64,000 nt of DNA, from positions 1-64,000 of the forward strand of contig DASSLR010000049.1 of NCBI GenBank assembly GCA_035689345.1. The letters are read 5' to 3'. Positions 7,687 to 17,282 of the stretch are shown in pieces. The position numbers and the translations under genes are program-made. This DNA comes from CF-118 sp035689345. Its GTDB lineage: Bacteria > Chloroflexota > Dormibacteria > Dormibacterales > Dormibacteraceae. A model generated the notes under the pieces. That model saw only the letters and a list, made by a program, of their open reading frames with translations. It was not told the origin of the DNA and ran no database searches. Numbering within the stretch: position 1 is the first letter of the stretch; every line of letters begins with the position of its first letter.

Positions 7687-9198
7687 CTTTCCCGTCGGCC
7701 GGCCGGCATCGACGACGACCTCGCCGTTGACCAGGACGTGCGCGATGCCCGCGGGACTCGCGCGCCCGTTGTCCCACGTGGAGCGATCGGCGAGTGTGGC
7801 CGCGTCGAACACCGTCACATCGGCGGCGCGGCCTTTCTGCAGAACGCCGCGGTCGCGCAGCGAGAACCGCTCCGCGGGACGGCCCGTGATCTTGTGTACC
7901 GCCTGCTCGAGGGTGAGCGTGCCGTCGCGCACGTATTCACCCGCGATTCGCGCGAAGGTCCCGTAGCCGCGCCGGTGCGGCCGGCTGCCCATGTAGATGC
8001 CGTCGGTCGAGCCGATGTACAGCGGGTGCGCCAGCGACCGCCTGATGATGCCCTCGCCGTCGATCGTTGTGGGCCAGTGGTAGACGGCGAGCGCGCGACC
8101 CGCGTGACTCGCGAGCAGGTCGAACATCGCGTCGACGTCCTCCTGCCCGTTGCGCTGCGCGAGCTCGCCGATGCTGTGACCCTCCAGCTCGCCTCCGGCC
8201 TCGACACAGCTCAGCGTGATCGTGCCGCGTTCGGCGATGCGGGCAGCCGTCTCGTCGCGCAGGCGGGCGCGCTCGCCGCGATCGGTGAGGCGGTGCATCG
8301 ATGCGTCGTAGCCGCCGGCCTGCGCCCACTCGGGCAGCATCATCAGGAGGTGCGTGCACGCGGCGGTGTACGGGTACATGTCGAAGCTGACGTCGACGCC
8401 CGATGCCTGCGCCTCGTCCAGCAGCCGCGCCGCCATGTCGTCGATGGCGAGGTGTGAGATGTGCACCTTGACGCCTGACCGGCGGCCGATCTCGAAGCTC
8501 TCGCCGCAGCCGCGCTCGAGGCGCATCCAGTAGCCGCGCTGGTGCGGCGCGTAGACGCCGCCCTCCGCAGCCACCAGCTTGCAGAGCTCGACCAGCTCGG
8601 GCACGGGCGAGAGCGCACCCGGCTGGTACTCGAGGCCGGCGGCCATGCCCACCGCGCCGGCGTCGAGCCACTCGGTGAGATGGCGCTTCATCGCCGCCAG
8701 CTGCTCGGCCGTCGGCTCGTCGCCGCCCCAGCCCATGGCCGCGACCTTGATGGCGAGATGCGGCGCCTGCGGCGCGAGGTTGTTGGGGATGCGGTTGCGG
8801 AAGATCGAGAGGTAGCCGGCGACCGTCGTCCAGTCCCAGCCGATGTCGGGGTCGCCGTAGAACACCTGCAGGTAGTCCTTCACCTCGCGCAGGCGCGGCG
8901 GCGTCAGCGGCGCCCAGCTGAAACCGTCCGGGGACATGAGCTCGGTCGTGACGCCGTCGAGCACTCCGGCGAACTGGTCGATGCCACCCAGCCGCGCCAG
9001 CTCGGAGTGCACGTGCACGTCGATGAAGCCCGGCGCGACCACGAGCCCGCCGGCATCGATGACGTGCCTGGCGGAAGCACCGTCGATGCGGTCGACAGCG
9101 GCGATTCGATCGCCTTCGATGCCGACGTCGAGGCGGGCGCGCGGCGCCCCGGTGCCGTCGACGACCTCGCCGCCCTTGATCAGGACGTCGAAATCCAC
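7657..9198 (-). CDS. N-acyl-D-amino-acid deacylase / D-aminoacylase
   Basis: Metal-dependent amidohydrolase of 513 residues matching D-aminoacylase architecture: a small beta-sandwich formed by both termini (DVLIKGGEVVDGTG at the start, VLVNGEVVVDAGRPTGKLPG at the end) around a TIM barrel. Metal ligands appear in FIDVHVHSE, in the His of KVHISHLA and in the Asp of GSTDGIYMG. The family removes the acyl group from N-acyl-D-amino acids; dihydroorotase- or hydantoinase-like activity is the alternative. It is the last gene of the long operon that starts at 19682 and follows the SDR stop by 3 bases. With RidA, CocE and deacetylase genes it supports breakdown of acylated amino compounds. Confidence 0.88.
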   Translation of the reverse strand: MDFDVLIKGGEVVDGTGAPRARLDVGIEGDRIAAVDRIDGASARHVIDAGGLVVAPGFIDVHVHSELARLGGIDQFAGVLDGVTTELMSPDGFSWAPLTPPRLREVKDYLQVFYGDPDIGWDWTTVAGYLSIFRNRIPNNLAPQAPHLAIKVAAMGWGGDEPTAEQLAAMKRHLTEWLDAGAVGMAAGLEYQPGALSPVPELVELCKLVAAEGGVYAPHQRGYWMRLERGCGESFEIGRRSGVKVHISHLAIDDMAARLLDEAQASGVDVSFDMYPYTAACTHLLMMLPEWAQAGGYDASMHRLTDRGERARLRDETAARIAERGTITLSCVEAGGELEGHSIGELAQRNGQEDVDAMFDLLASHAGRALAVYHWPTTIDGEGIIRRSLAHPLYIGSTDGIYMGSRPHRRGYGTFARIAGEYVRDGTLTLEQAVHKITGRPAERFSLRDRGVLQKGRAADVTVFDAATLADRSTWDNGRASPAGIAHVLVNGEVVVDAGRPTGKLPGRITGRS

Positions 9199-9201
9199 GA
9201 C

Positions 9202-9999
<798 letters not shown>

Positions 10000-10000
10000 C

Positions 10001-10375
10001 TCAAATGGCGATCACGCAGTCGACTTCGATGTCGAAGCCTGGGAGGTCCGACTGGATGGTCGTGCGCACCGGGTACGGCTCGCGGAAGAACTCGGCGTAG
10101 ACCTTGTTCATGGCCGCGAAGTGCGACATGTCGCGGAGGTAGACCCCGACTCGCACCGCGTTGGCGAGCTCGGCGCCGGCGGCCGCCGCCACCGCCTGGA
10201 GGTTGCGAAACGTCTGCCGGGCCGCGTCCTCGAACGGCGTCTCGATCTTCGAGCCGTCCGGCCGGAACGGGCCCTGGCCGGCGAGGAACACGAAGCCGCC
10301 GCTCTTGATCGCCTGCGAGTACGGTCCCGCCGGCGCGGGCGCATCTTCGGCCCGAAACGGAGTGCGCTCGGTCAT
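10001..10375 (-). CDS. RidA family enamine/imine deaminase
   Basis: RidA (YjgF/YER057c/UK114) protein of 124 residues, the normal trimeric-subunit size. It hydrolyses reactive 2-aminoacrylate-like enamines or imines to keto acids and ammonia. The key arginine is kept at about Arg104 (YPVRTTIQ), and PAGPYSQAIKSGGFVFLAGQ is typical of the N-terminal half. Its ATG overlaps the CocE-type hydrolase stop (ATGA). Presence in an operon with D-aminoacylase and dehydrogenases suggests that an imine-forming step occurs in the pathway. It is one of three RidA genes in the window. Confidence 0.92.
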   Translation of the reverse strand: MTERTPFRAEDAPAPAGPYSQAIKSGGFVFLAGQGPFRPDGSKIETPFEDAARQTFRNLQAVAAAAGAELANAVRVGVYLRDMSHFAAMNKVYAEFFREPYPVRTTIQSDLPGFDIEVDCVIAI

Positions 10376-12072
10376 GTCAGCACGGGCAGGATGACCCGGC
10401 TCGGGTGCTCCGAGTCGTGCAGCACGGCCTGGACCGCCACGCGGCGGTCGCTCAGCTTCTCGGTGCCGACCGGGTTGCCGGTGTTCAGGTTGCGGTCCCA
10501 GTGCGGGAAGTGGCTCGAGGCCACCTGCACGCGCACGCGATGGCCGGCCTTGAACACGTGCGCGCACGTGCCGACGTCCATCACGAACTCGTTCACCTTG
10601 CCCGCCGGGATCGGGCGCGACCTGTCGGTGCCTCCCGCGAAGCGCGCCCGCTGGATCGTCTCCTGGATGTTGATCGAGCGGCCGGACGGGTCGACGTCGC
10701 ACACCTTCACGACCCAGTCCGTGTCGGCCTGGTTGGTGGCGGCGAACAGGTGGGCGGTGATCTTGCCCGCGACGAGCCGGTCCTTCGCCATCGGCTCGCT
10801 GCTGTACACGAGCACGCTGTTCCACGACTCGACCGCGCGCTGGTCGCGTGGTCCCATCGGCGCGACGAAGTCCAGGCAGCACGAACGGCCGCCGGCGCTC
10901 ACGTTGGGCGTCGCGGGGTCGTACGAGTAGGCGTCCGGCGATTCCGACGAGCCCGGCGACTCCTCGCTGAGGTAGCCGTCGCCGCTGATCGAGTTGGCGC
11001 GCGAGCGAGCGCGCAGGTGGAGCGACCACGGCGTCGCCTTCGGCGGCCAGTCGTCGAAGCCTTCCCAGCGGTTGGCGCCCGAGAGGAATACGGCCGCGCG
11101 CGGACGCTTGGGCGGATCGGCGTCGCGCAGCCACTGGTTGAAGAACTCGAGCTGGGTCGCGTCGACGCCGTTGCGTCCTTCCGGGCCGAAGTCGACGTCC
11201 CCGAACGCGGGCATCCACGGCATGTGGTACCACGGGCCGAGCACGAGCCGGGTGTCGTTCTTCCTCGGTCCGCGCCGGAAGCCCGCGTAGTTGGTCATCG
11301 TGCCTTCGAGGAACACGTCGTACAGGCCGCCCACCGCCATCGTGGGCACGTCGATGCGATCGAGCTTGTCCGTCACGTCCCACTTCGACCAGTACGCGTC
11401 CTTGGTCTCGTGCTCCAGCCAGTCGCTGAAGAATCCACCCGGCGATCCGGGTGTGAGGTTGGGGATGGCCGACAGCGGCAGCCACCAGTAGTAGTCGTTC
11501 ATCTTCGCGTACATCGCGGCGAGCGTCGGCTCGAGGTCGGGGTCGCGCCGCCGGGCCACATCGTCCGCGAGGAACGTCGCCCACGACGCGTTGAACGCGA
11601 GCGCGAACGCGCCGTTGTTGTAGGCCCAACCTTCGTAGAGATCCGGGCTCGTCATCGCCGGCACCATGCAGCGCAGGCCGTCGTGCTTGCGCGCGGCGAT
11701 CTGCAGCTGCGTGTGGCCCGGATAGGAGAAGCCGTACATGCCGATGCGGCCGTTGGAGAACGGCAGCGAGCCCAGCCACGCCATCGTGTCCTCGCCGTCG
11801 TCGCCTTCGTGCTCGAACGGTGTGAACTCGCCGCCCGAGGCCCATCGCCCGCGCACGTCCTGCACGACCGTCGCGTAGCCCTGGCGCGCGTACCACGAGG
11901 GGTGCGCGTAGCACAGGTCCTCGCCCTGGCTCTTGTCGTATGGCAGGCGGATGAGCAGGACGGGGTGCTTGCCACCACCGGCCGGCCGCCACACGTCGGC
12001 CTTCAGCACGGTGCCGTCGCGCATCTTCGCCTCGAGCGTCTCCTGGACGATCGTCTCGCTCATGACTTTCAT
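10372..12072 (-). CDS. CocE/NonD family alpha/beta hydrolase (S15-like)
   Basis: Alpha/beta hydrolase of 566 residues with the cocaine esterase/X-Pro dipeptidyl-peptidase layout: an N-terminal catalytic domain with nucleophile Ser116 in GMYGFSYPGHTQ, a helical cap, and a C-terminal jelly-roll (X-Pro dipeptidase C domain, seen as HRVRVQVASSHFPHWDRNLN). GRWASGGEF fits the oxyanion region. It cleaves esters or amides, including acyl groups or N-terminal dipeptides. No signal peptide is seen, so it is probably cytosolic. Overlaps of four bases at both ends tie it to RraA-like and RidA genes. Confidence 0.9.
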   Translation of the reverse strand: MKVMSETIVQETLEAKMRDGTVLKADVWRPAGGGKHPVLLIRLPYDKSQGEDLCYAHPSWYARQGYATVVQDVRGRWASGGEFTPFEHEGDDGEDTMAWLGSLPFSNGRIGMYGFSYPGHTQLQIAARKHDGLRCMVPAMTSPDLYEGWAYNNGAFALAFNASWATFLADDVARRRDPDLEPTLAAMYAKMNDYYWWLPLSAIPNLTPGSPGGFFSDWLEHETKDAYWSKWDVTDKLDRIDVPTMAVGGLYDVFLEGTMTNYAGFRRGPRKNDTRLVLGPWYHMPWMPAFGDVDFGPEGRNGVDATQLEFFNQWLRDADPPKRPRAAVFLSGANRWEGFDDWPPKATPWSLHLRARSRANSISGDGYLSEESPGSSESPDAYSYDPATPNVSAGGRSCCLDFVAPMGPRDQRAVESWNSVLVYSSEPMAKDRLVAGKITAHLFAATNQADTDWVVKVCDVDPSGRSINIQETIQRARFAGGTDRSRPIPAGKVNEFVMDVGTCAHVFKAGHRVRVQVASSHFPHWDRNLNTGNPVGTEKLSDRRVAVQAVLHDSEHPSRVILPVLT

Positions 12073-12728
12073 AGGATTCCGTGCTCCTTGAACACCGCGC
12101 GCAGGTTGGCGCCTTTGCGCAGGATGTCCCGAATCTCGTCTTCGCCCTCAACCTTCTCGAAGGCGAGCCGAACCACCTCGTCCTCGACAGCGCTCGGCAC
12201 CACGACCACGCCGTCCTCGTCCGCCAGCACGAGGTCGCCGTTGGCGACCGAGACACCGGCGACGGGAATCGTGCCGCGGATGGCGATCACCTCAAGGCGG
12301 CCCTTCGAGTCGGCCGGGCACAGGCCCCGCGCGAACACCGGGAACTTCATCTCCGCGATGCCCCAGAGATCGCGGCTCAGACCGTCGACGACCACGCCGC
12401 GGCCACCCTTGGCCCGCGTGTGCGTGCTGAGGAGCTCGCCCCAGATCGCCGCGTTCGCGCGGCTCTGCACCGTGCCCACCACGACCTCGCCGGGCACGAT
12501 CCCGTCGAGCAGCTCCATCAGGTTGTCGTAGGGGTTGTCCGGGAGCTTGCTGACCTCGACCGCGAGCATCGTGGCGGCGCGCCCGACGACGCGGGCGCCG
12601 TTGTAGAGCGGCCGCACCTCGTGGTCCATCACCTGCTGCCGGTAACCGAGGTCGTCGAGGATGTCCGCCAGCACCGAGGAGTACAGGCGCTCGGAGATGC
12701 GGTCGAGATATTCCTTCTCGTAGTTCAT
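12069..12728 (-). CDS. RraA-like protein (HMG/CHA aldolase family)
   Basis: RraA-fold protein of 219 residues. GRGVVVDGLSRD carries the GG-x-RD type signature in which the Arg-Asp pair binds metal and substrate in 4-hydroxy-4-methyl-2-oxoglutarate/4-carboxy-4-hydroxy-2-oxoadipate aldolases; true RraA RNase E inhibitors share the fold. In a catabolic operon an aldolase or oxaloacetate decarboxylase role is more likely than RNase inhibition. The ATG start overlaps the HDAC-family gene stop; a long upstream in-frame extension is shadow sequence. Its own stop overlaps the CocE start. Confidence 0.85.
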   Translation of the reverse strand: MNYEKEYLDRISERLYSSVLADILDDLGYRQQVMDHEVRPLYNGARVVGRAATMLAVEVSKLPDNPYDNLMELLDGIVPGEVVVGTVQSRANAAIWGELLSTHTRAKGGRGVVVDGLSRDLWGIAEMKFPVFARGLCPADSKGRLEVIAIRGTIPVAGVSVANGDLVLADEDGVVVVPSAVEDEVVRLAFEKVEGEDEIRDILRKGANLRAVFKEHGIL

Positions 12729-13843
12729 CGCGCCACGGCCTTTGCCTGGATCGCCTCGGCGAGCCTCGCGGCCTGGTCGATCACCGCCTCCTGGTGCGGC
12801 TGCAGTTCCTGACCGCCCATCGCCCCGAGCAGCGGCAGCAGCGGGTCCTCGAGGCCGGTGCGCACGCCGGCGAGCTCCTCCATGATCGCGAGGCCGCAGT
12901 ACGGAACGTACGCCGGCGAGTAGCCGCCCTCGTGGCACGCGACGAGCCGTCCGCCGCACACGTCGCGCGCCGTCGCCAGCATGACCTGGGTCAGCTGCCG
13001 GTAACCGTGGCTGGTCATCATCATCGAGGCCAGCGGATCCATCGCGCTCGCGTCCAGCCCGGAGGCGATGACGATGAGCTCGGGCCGGAAGCTGCGCAAT
13101 GCCGGAGCGACGACCCGCTCGAACGTGGCGACGTACGCTCCCACGCCCGAGCCGGCGGGCAGGGGCACGTTGATGTTGAAACCCGCGCCCGCGCCCTCGC
13201 CGGTGTCGGTGATCGCGCCGGACGCGGGCGGGAAGTTGTTGTCCTGGTGGATGGAGATGGTGAGCACGGACGGGTCCGAGTAGAAGGCGTGCTCGGTGCC
13301 GTTGCCGTGGTGCACGTCCCAGTCGACCACCGCCACGCGCGAGAGGCCGCGCGCCACCTGGGCGTGTCGCACAGCGATGGCCACGTTGGCGAAGATGCAG
13401 AAGCCCTTGCCGGAATCGCGCTCGGCGTGATGGCCGGGCGGCCGCACCAGCGCGTAGGCGTTGTCGGCCTTGCCGTCGAGCACGGCGTCAACCGCGGTGA
13501 TGCATCCGCCCGCGGACAGGAGCGCGATCTCGTACGACCCGTGCCCGAACGGCGTCAGGTCGCCGGCGTCCCCGCCCAACGCGTCGCTCTCGCGCTTGAT
13601 GCGGTCGACGTACTCGGGGGTGTGGAGGCGGAGGATCTCCTCCTCGGTCGCCATCCGGGGCTGGATCACGACGAGGTGTTCGAGCAGCCCGCTCACCTCG
13701 ACCAGGTTCTTGATGCGGCGCTTGCCCTCGGCGCTTTCGATGTGGCCTAGCGGCTGGACGGTCAGGCCGGCGGGCATGACCCACGCCGAGGTCCCGGTGT
13801 CGTGCCACATGTACAGCTCGTGCCAGACGAGTCCAGTGCTCAT
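12725..13843 (-). CDS. histone deacetylase family protein (acetylpolyamine aminohydrolase-like)
   Basis: Zinc amidohydrolase of the arginase/HDAC fold, 372 residues. All class II motifs are present: His138-His139 in RPPGHHAE, the charge-relay and zinc motif DWDVHHGNGTE (Asp174, Asp176, His178), zinc Asp264 in SGLDASAMDPL and the transition-state Tyr308 in HEGGY. Bacterial members deacetylate acetylpolyamines or other N-acyl amines. The gene lies directly after the LivHM permeases with ATGA overlap, so an imported N-acylated compound is the likely substrate. A chromatin role is not implied. The start ATG has GGAGGGAG upstream. Confidence 0.92.
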   Translation of the reverse strand: MSTGLVWHELYMWHDTGTSAWVMPAGLTVQPLGHIESAEGKRRIKNLVEVSGLLEHLVVIQPRMATEEEILRLHTPEYVDRIKRESDALGGDAGDLTPFGHGSYEIALLSAGGCITAVDAVLDGKADNAYALVRPPGHHAERDSGKGFCIFANVAIAVRHAQVARGLSRVAVVDWDVHHGNGTEHAFYSDPSVLTISIHQDNNFPPASGAITDTGEGAGAGFNINVPLPAGSGVGAYVATFERVVAPALRSFRPELIVIASGLDASAMDPLASMMMTSHGYRQLTQVMLATARDVCGGRLVACHEGGYSPAYVPYCGLAIMEELAGVRTGLEDPLLPLLGAMGGQELQPHQEAVIDQAARLAEAIQAKAVAR

Positions 13844-14922
13844 AAGGCTCCCTCCTGTGGAGTCGGGCCGGCTCCAGGGGCGACGGGCGGGCCCTGCGGC
13901 TCGGGCGCGAGGTACCTGTCGTACAGGCCGCGCACGACCGGCCACAGGCCCTGCGGGGCGAACACCGCGATGATCGCGAGGATCAGGCCGAGCAGCAGCT
14001 CGCGGTAGTCGCCCAGCGCGACCAGGTACTGGTCGAGGCCGATGACGATGCCGGCTCCGAGGATGGGTCCGCCGAACGTGCCCCAGCCGCCGATGACGAT
14101 CATCGCCAGCAGGTCGATGATCCGCGGGAAGTCGAAGATCGTGGTCGAGATGCCGCCGTTGTAGTGGGTCGCATAGCCGCCGGCGAGCCCCGTGAAGAAC
14201 GCGCTGATCGCGAACAGCAGGAGCCGGATGCGGAACTGGTTGATGCCGCGGCTCACGCCGTACGTCTCGGAGTCGCGCAGCGCGGTCACCGCCACGCCGA
14301 GCGGCGAATGGATGACGCGCCAGATCACGAACGTGGCGATGGCGAACATGAACGCCGCGACGTAGTAGAGATAGATGGTGCGCTGGTCGCCGATGACGTT
14401 GTTGCCGAACGAGAACGTCTGCACGGTCACGAGCCCGTAGCCACCGCCGCTGATGAAGCGCGGCCCGGTCACCGTGAAGACGCGCGCGAGCTCGTGGAAC
14501 GCCAGCGTCAGCAGCACGACGTAGACGCCGCGCAGGCGCAGCGTCGGCAGCCCGATGCCCAGCGCGGCGATCACCGCCACGATCGGCGCGAACAGCACGG
14601 CGATGAACGGGTTCCAGCCGAGGCTGTGCACCAGCACGCCGGAGGTCCAGCCGCCGACGGCGAACAGCGCCACCTGGGCGAAGGAGTAGATACCGCCGTA
14701 ACCCATGATCAGGTTCCACGACTGCGCGACCACCGCCTGGACGAAGAAGAGGATCAGCAGGGTGATCAGGTACGTGCCGATGTTGACGCGCACCAGCACG
14801 AGCGGTAGGACGATGCCCACCGCCACCGTCCCGCCGATGGCGTAGACCGGCACTCGCTTCCACGGGGCGGCGGTCTCGTCGAGCTTCGGCCGGGCCACGG
14901 CCACGGCGGTCGCCGCGTTCAC
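13840..14922 (-). CDS. livM: branched-chain amino acid type ABC permease LivM
   Basis: Inner-membrane permease of 360 residues with about ten hydrophobic segments and the family loop that contacts the ATPase (GVAVTALRDSETYGVSRGIN). It imports branched-chain amino acids or another small amino/amide compound. The GTG start overlaps the LivH stop as GTGA, and the 3' end overlaps the HDAC-family gene (ATGA). An N-terminal leader of about 30 polar residues precedes the first helix. Longer versions of the frame extend into LivH and were rejected. Confidence 0.9.
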   Translation of the reverse strand: MNAATAVAVARPKLDETAAPWKRVPVYAIGGTVAVGIVLPLVLVRVNIGTYLITLLILFFVQAVVAQSWNLIMGYGGIYSFAQVALFAVGGWTSGVLVHSLGWNPFIAVLFAPIVAVIAALGIGLPTLRLRGVYVVLLTLAFHELARVFTVTGPRFISGGGYGLVTVQTFSFGNNVIGDQRTIYLYYVAAFMFAIATFVIWRVIHSPLGVAVTALRDSETYGVSRGINQFRIRLLLFAISAFFTGLAGGYATHYNGGISTTIFDFPRIIDLLAMIVIGGWGTFGGPILGAGIVIGLDQYLVALGDYRELLLGLILAIIAVFAPQGLWPVVRGLYDRYLAPEPQGPPVAPGAGPTPQEGAL

Positions 14923-15797
14923 AGTCGCCGCACCTCGCCGATGCCGAACAGGCCGTTGGGCCTGAGGATCAGCATCAGGATGATCAGCACGAACACACCC
15001 GGCTGCGCCCACGCGACGCCGTAGTACACCTCGACGAACGACTCGAAGATGCCCAGCACGAATCCCGCCACCAGGGCGCCGCGGACGCTGCCCAGACCGC
15101 CGAACACCGTGACGATCAGAGCCTGGATCATGGGGTTGAAGCCCGAGTTCGGGTTCAGGAAGAAGAACGGCGACAGAAGCACGCCCGCGAGGCCGGCCAG
15201 GGCGCCGCTGATGGCGATGACCATGCCGTACGTGCGCTCGACCGGAATCGACATGAGGCTCGCCGCCTCCTGCTGCTGGGACACGGCCCGGATGGCCATG
15301 CCCTGGCGCGTGTAGGTCAGGAAGAGGTACACGAGCGCAAACAGGGCGAGGGACAGCACGATCACGAGCACGCCCTGGTACGTGATCTGGACGCCCGACA
15401 CCACCGTGTAGCCGGGGATGACCGCGGGGACGACCTTGTACTCAGGGTTGAAGATCAGGATCGCAGCCGCGGACACCGCGATGGAGATGCCGACGGTGGC
15501 CATGAGCGTCGAGTTGTCGAAGCCTGGCTTGCCCAGCACGGGCCGGATGAATCCAAGGTGCATGAGGTACGAGAACACGGCCGCCACGAGCACCCCGAAC
15601 GGAAGGGCGATGTAGATCGGCAGGTTGAGGCTCGAGGCGACCCAGTACGCCGCGTACGCGCCGACCGTGAAGATGGCGCCGTGGGCGAGGTTCAGGAAGC
15701 GGACCGCGCCCCACACGAGCGTGAGGCCGAGCGCCATGAGGCCGTAGACGGCTCCGAACAGGACCCCACCCCAGATGGCCTGGACCAGCAGCGTCAT
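14919..15797 (-). CDS. livH: branched-chain amino acid type ABC permease LivH
   Basis: Inner-membrane permease of 292 residues, starting MTLLVQAIWGGVLFGAVYGL and containing the LivH hallmark LVWGAVRFLNLAHGAIFTVG and the conserved AIRAVSQQQEAASLMSI cytoplasmic loop that couples to the ATPases. About eight to nine membrane segments. The ATG overlaps the LivF stop and the TGA overlaps LivM. Together with LivM, LivF, LivG and the binding protein at 17283-18596 it makes a complete importer. Confidence 0.93.
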   Translation of the reverse strand: MTLLVQAIWGGVLFGAVYGLMALGLTLVWGAVRFLNLAHGAIFTVGAYAAYWVASSLNLPIYIALPFGVLVAAVFSYLMHLGFIRPVLGKPGFDNSTLMATVGISIAVSAAAILIFNPEYKVVPAVIPGYTVVSGVQITYQGVLVIVLSLALFALVYLFLTYTRQGMAIRAVSQQQEAASLMSIPVERTYGMVIAISGALAGLAGVLLSPFFFLNPNSGFNPMIQALIVTVFGGLGSVRGALVAGFVLGIFESFVEVYYGVAWAQPGVFVLIILMLILRPNGLFGIGEVRRL

Positions 15798-16495
15798 CCG
15801 AGGTAGCTCTCGAGCAGCGCCTGGTCCTTGAGCAGCGCGTCGGCCGGACCCTGGCGCACGAGCGAACCGGTCTCCAGGAGATAGACCCGGTCGGCGAGGC
15901 CGGCCACGTGGTTGGCGTTCTCGTCGGCGAGCAGCAGCGCGATACCGGATTCCTTGACCTTGTGGATGCTGGCGTAGATCTGCTCCGTGGTCAGGGGTGC
16001 CAGCCCGAGCGAGGGCTCGTCGATCAGGAGGATGCGGGCCTTCGACATGAGTCCGCGCCCAAGGGCCAGCATGCGACGCTCGCCGCCGGACAGCGTGCGC
16101 GTCAGCTGCGCGCCGCGCTGCTTCAGCCACGGAAACAGGTCGTAGACCCGATCCAGCCTCTCCTTACGCTCCGCCCACGTCGGCCGGTGATACGCGCCCA
16201 TCAGCAGGTTCTCCGTCACCGTCATGTCCGGGAACAGGAGGTCCCCCTGCGGGATGTGCACCACCCCGGCCGCGGCGATGACGTCCGGCCGCAGGCGCGT
16301 GATGTCCTTGCCCTCCAGCAGGACCTGGCCTGCGCGCGGCGGCAGGAGCCCGGTGATCGCGCGCAGCAGGGTCGTCTTGCCGTGCCCGTTCGGGCCGAGG
16401 ACAACGACGCCTTCGCCGTCGTTGACGACGAGATCGATGCCGTGCAGCACCTCGCTGCCCGCGTAGCCCGCGACCAGTCCCTTGACCTCAAGCAT
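15794..16495 (-). CDS. livF: branched-chain amino acid type ABC ATP-binding protein LivF
   Basis: ABC ATPase of 233 residues. Walker A GPNGHGKTT with Lys40, signature LSGGERRML, Walker B ILLIDEPSLGL and the H-loop are placed as in LivF; DENANH replaces the usual EQN/H-loop wording, so the switch His is slightly atypical. The start ATG-CTT-GAG overlaps the LivG stop by eight bases. It energises uptake through LivHM. Longer in-frame starts at 16555 would overlap LivG coding and are unlikely. Confidence 0.92.
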   Translation of the reverse strand: MLEVKGLVAGYAGSEVLHGIDLVVNDGEGVVVLGPNGHGKTTLLRAITGLLPPRAGQVLLEGKDITRLRPDVIAAAGVVHIPQGDLLFPDMTVTENLLMGAYHRPTWAERKERLDRVYDLFPWLKQRGAQLTRTLSGGERRMLALGRGLMSKARILLIDEPSLGLAPLTTEQIYASIHKVKESGIALLLADENANHVAGLADRVYLLETGSLVRQGPADALLKDQALLESYLG

Positions 16496-17258
16496 CGGTG
16501 TGCTCGGCCTCCGATCCCACCGGCCGCAGGCTGCCGAGGTATACCTCGATGACACGCGGGTCGCGAAGGACCTTAGCCGGCGCGCCCTGCGCGATCTCCT
16601 GCCCGTGATGGATGACGAGGATGCGGCCGGCCAGCGCCTGCACGGCCTTCATCACGTGCTCGATCATCACGATCGTCACGCCGGTCTTGGCCACGATGCG
16701 GATGAGGTCGATCATCTGCGCGCGCTCCGACGGGTTGAGTCCGCCGACCGGCTCGTCGAGAAGCAGCAGCTCGGGACGCATCGCGAGCGCCGTGGCCAGC
16801 ATCAAGCGCTTCCGCGCGAGCACTGGCAGCTGGCCGGCCAGCGCGCGCTGCTGGCCCGCGAGCCCGCAGATGGCCAGCGAGTCGATCGCCCGCCCTCGCG
16901 CTTCATCGTTGAACCACAGCGTCGGCGCCTGGCCGGCGCGGCCGAACGTGCTGCCGACGAGCACGTTGGTGAGCACCGTCTGGCTGTCGAAGGCGACGGT
17001 CGTCTGGAAGGTGCGCGCGAGGCCGAGCCGGCTGATGTCGTGCGCGCGCAGGCCGCGTATCTCGCGACCCTTGAAGGTGATGGACCCGCCGGTCGCGGGG
17101 TTGACTCCGGAGATGCAGTCGAAGAGAGACGTCTTGCCGGCGCCGTTGGGCCCGACGATGGCGAACACCTCGCCGGGCTCAACGGCAAAGCTCAGGTTGT
17201 TGACCGCGAGCAGCCCTCCATAGGCCTTGCTGACCTTCTGGCACTCCAGGATGGCCAC
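16488..17258 (-). CDS. livG: branched-chain amino acid type ABC ATP-binding protein LivG
   Basis: ABC ATPase of 256 residues with Walker A GPNGAGKTS, Walker B LLLLDEPVGGLNPSE and H-loop IMIEHVMK. The C-loop region reads AGQLPVLARKRLMLA, lacking the Gly/Gln residues of the normal LSGGQ or of the usual LivG PYGQQRRLE version, so this half-site may be weak. The GTG start lies 24 bases after the binding-protein stop and is the only good start. It pairs with LivF as a heterodimer. Confidence 0.9.
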   Translation of the reverse strand: MAILECQKVSKAYGGLLAVNNLSFAVEPGEVFAIVGPNGAGKTSLFDCISGVNPATGGSITFKGREIRGLRAHDISRLGLARTFQTTVAFDSQTVLTNVLVGSTFGRAGQAPTLWFNDEARGRAIDSLAICGLAGQQRALAGQLPVLARKRLMLATALAMRPELLLLDEPVGGLNPSERAQMIDLIRIVAKTGVTIVMIEHVMKAVQALAGRILVIHHGQEIAQGAPAKVLRDPRVIEVYLGSLRPVGSEAEHTDA

Positions 17259-17282
17259 GGTCTCAGTTTCTGCGGTAGCGGT

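Noticed and set aside
10001..12256. Single 751-codon frame spanning RidA and the CocE region
   Set aside because: Only the last 124 codons are RidA; upstream it is an out-of-frame reading of the CocE gene, not a fusion or frameshift.
12725..13843. Chromatin-modifying histone deacetylase
   Set aside because: The fold also serves acetylpolyamine and acetoin-type bacterial amidohydrolases, and the operon context is metabolic.
12725..14863. 712-codon frame suggesting a fusion to the HDAC-family protein
   Set aside because: The first 340 residues are a shadow of LivM; the ATG at 13843 with a ribosome site and ATGA overlap is the true start.
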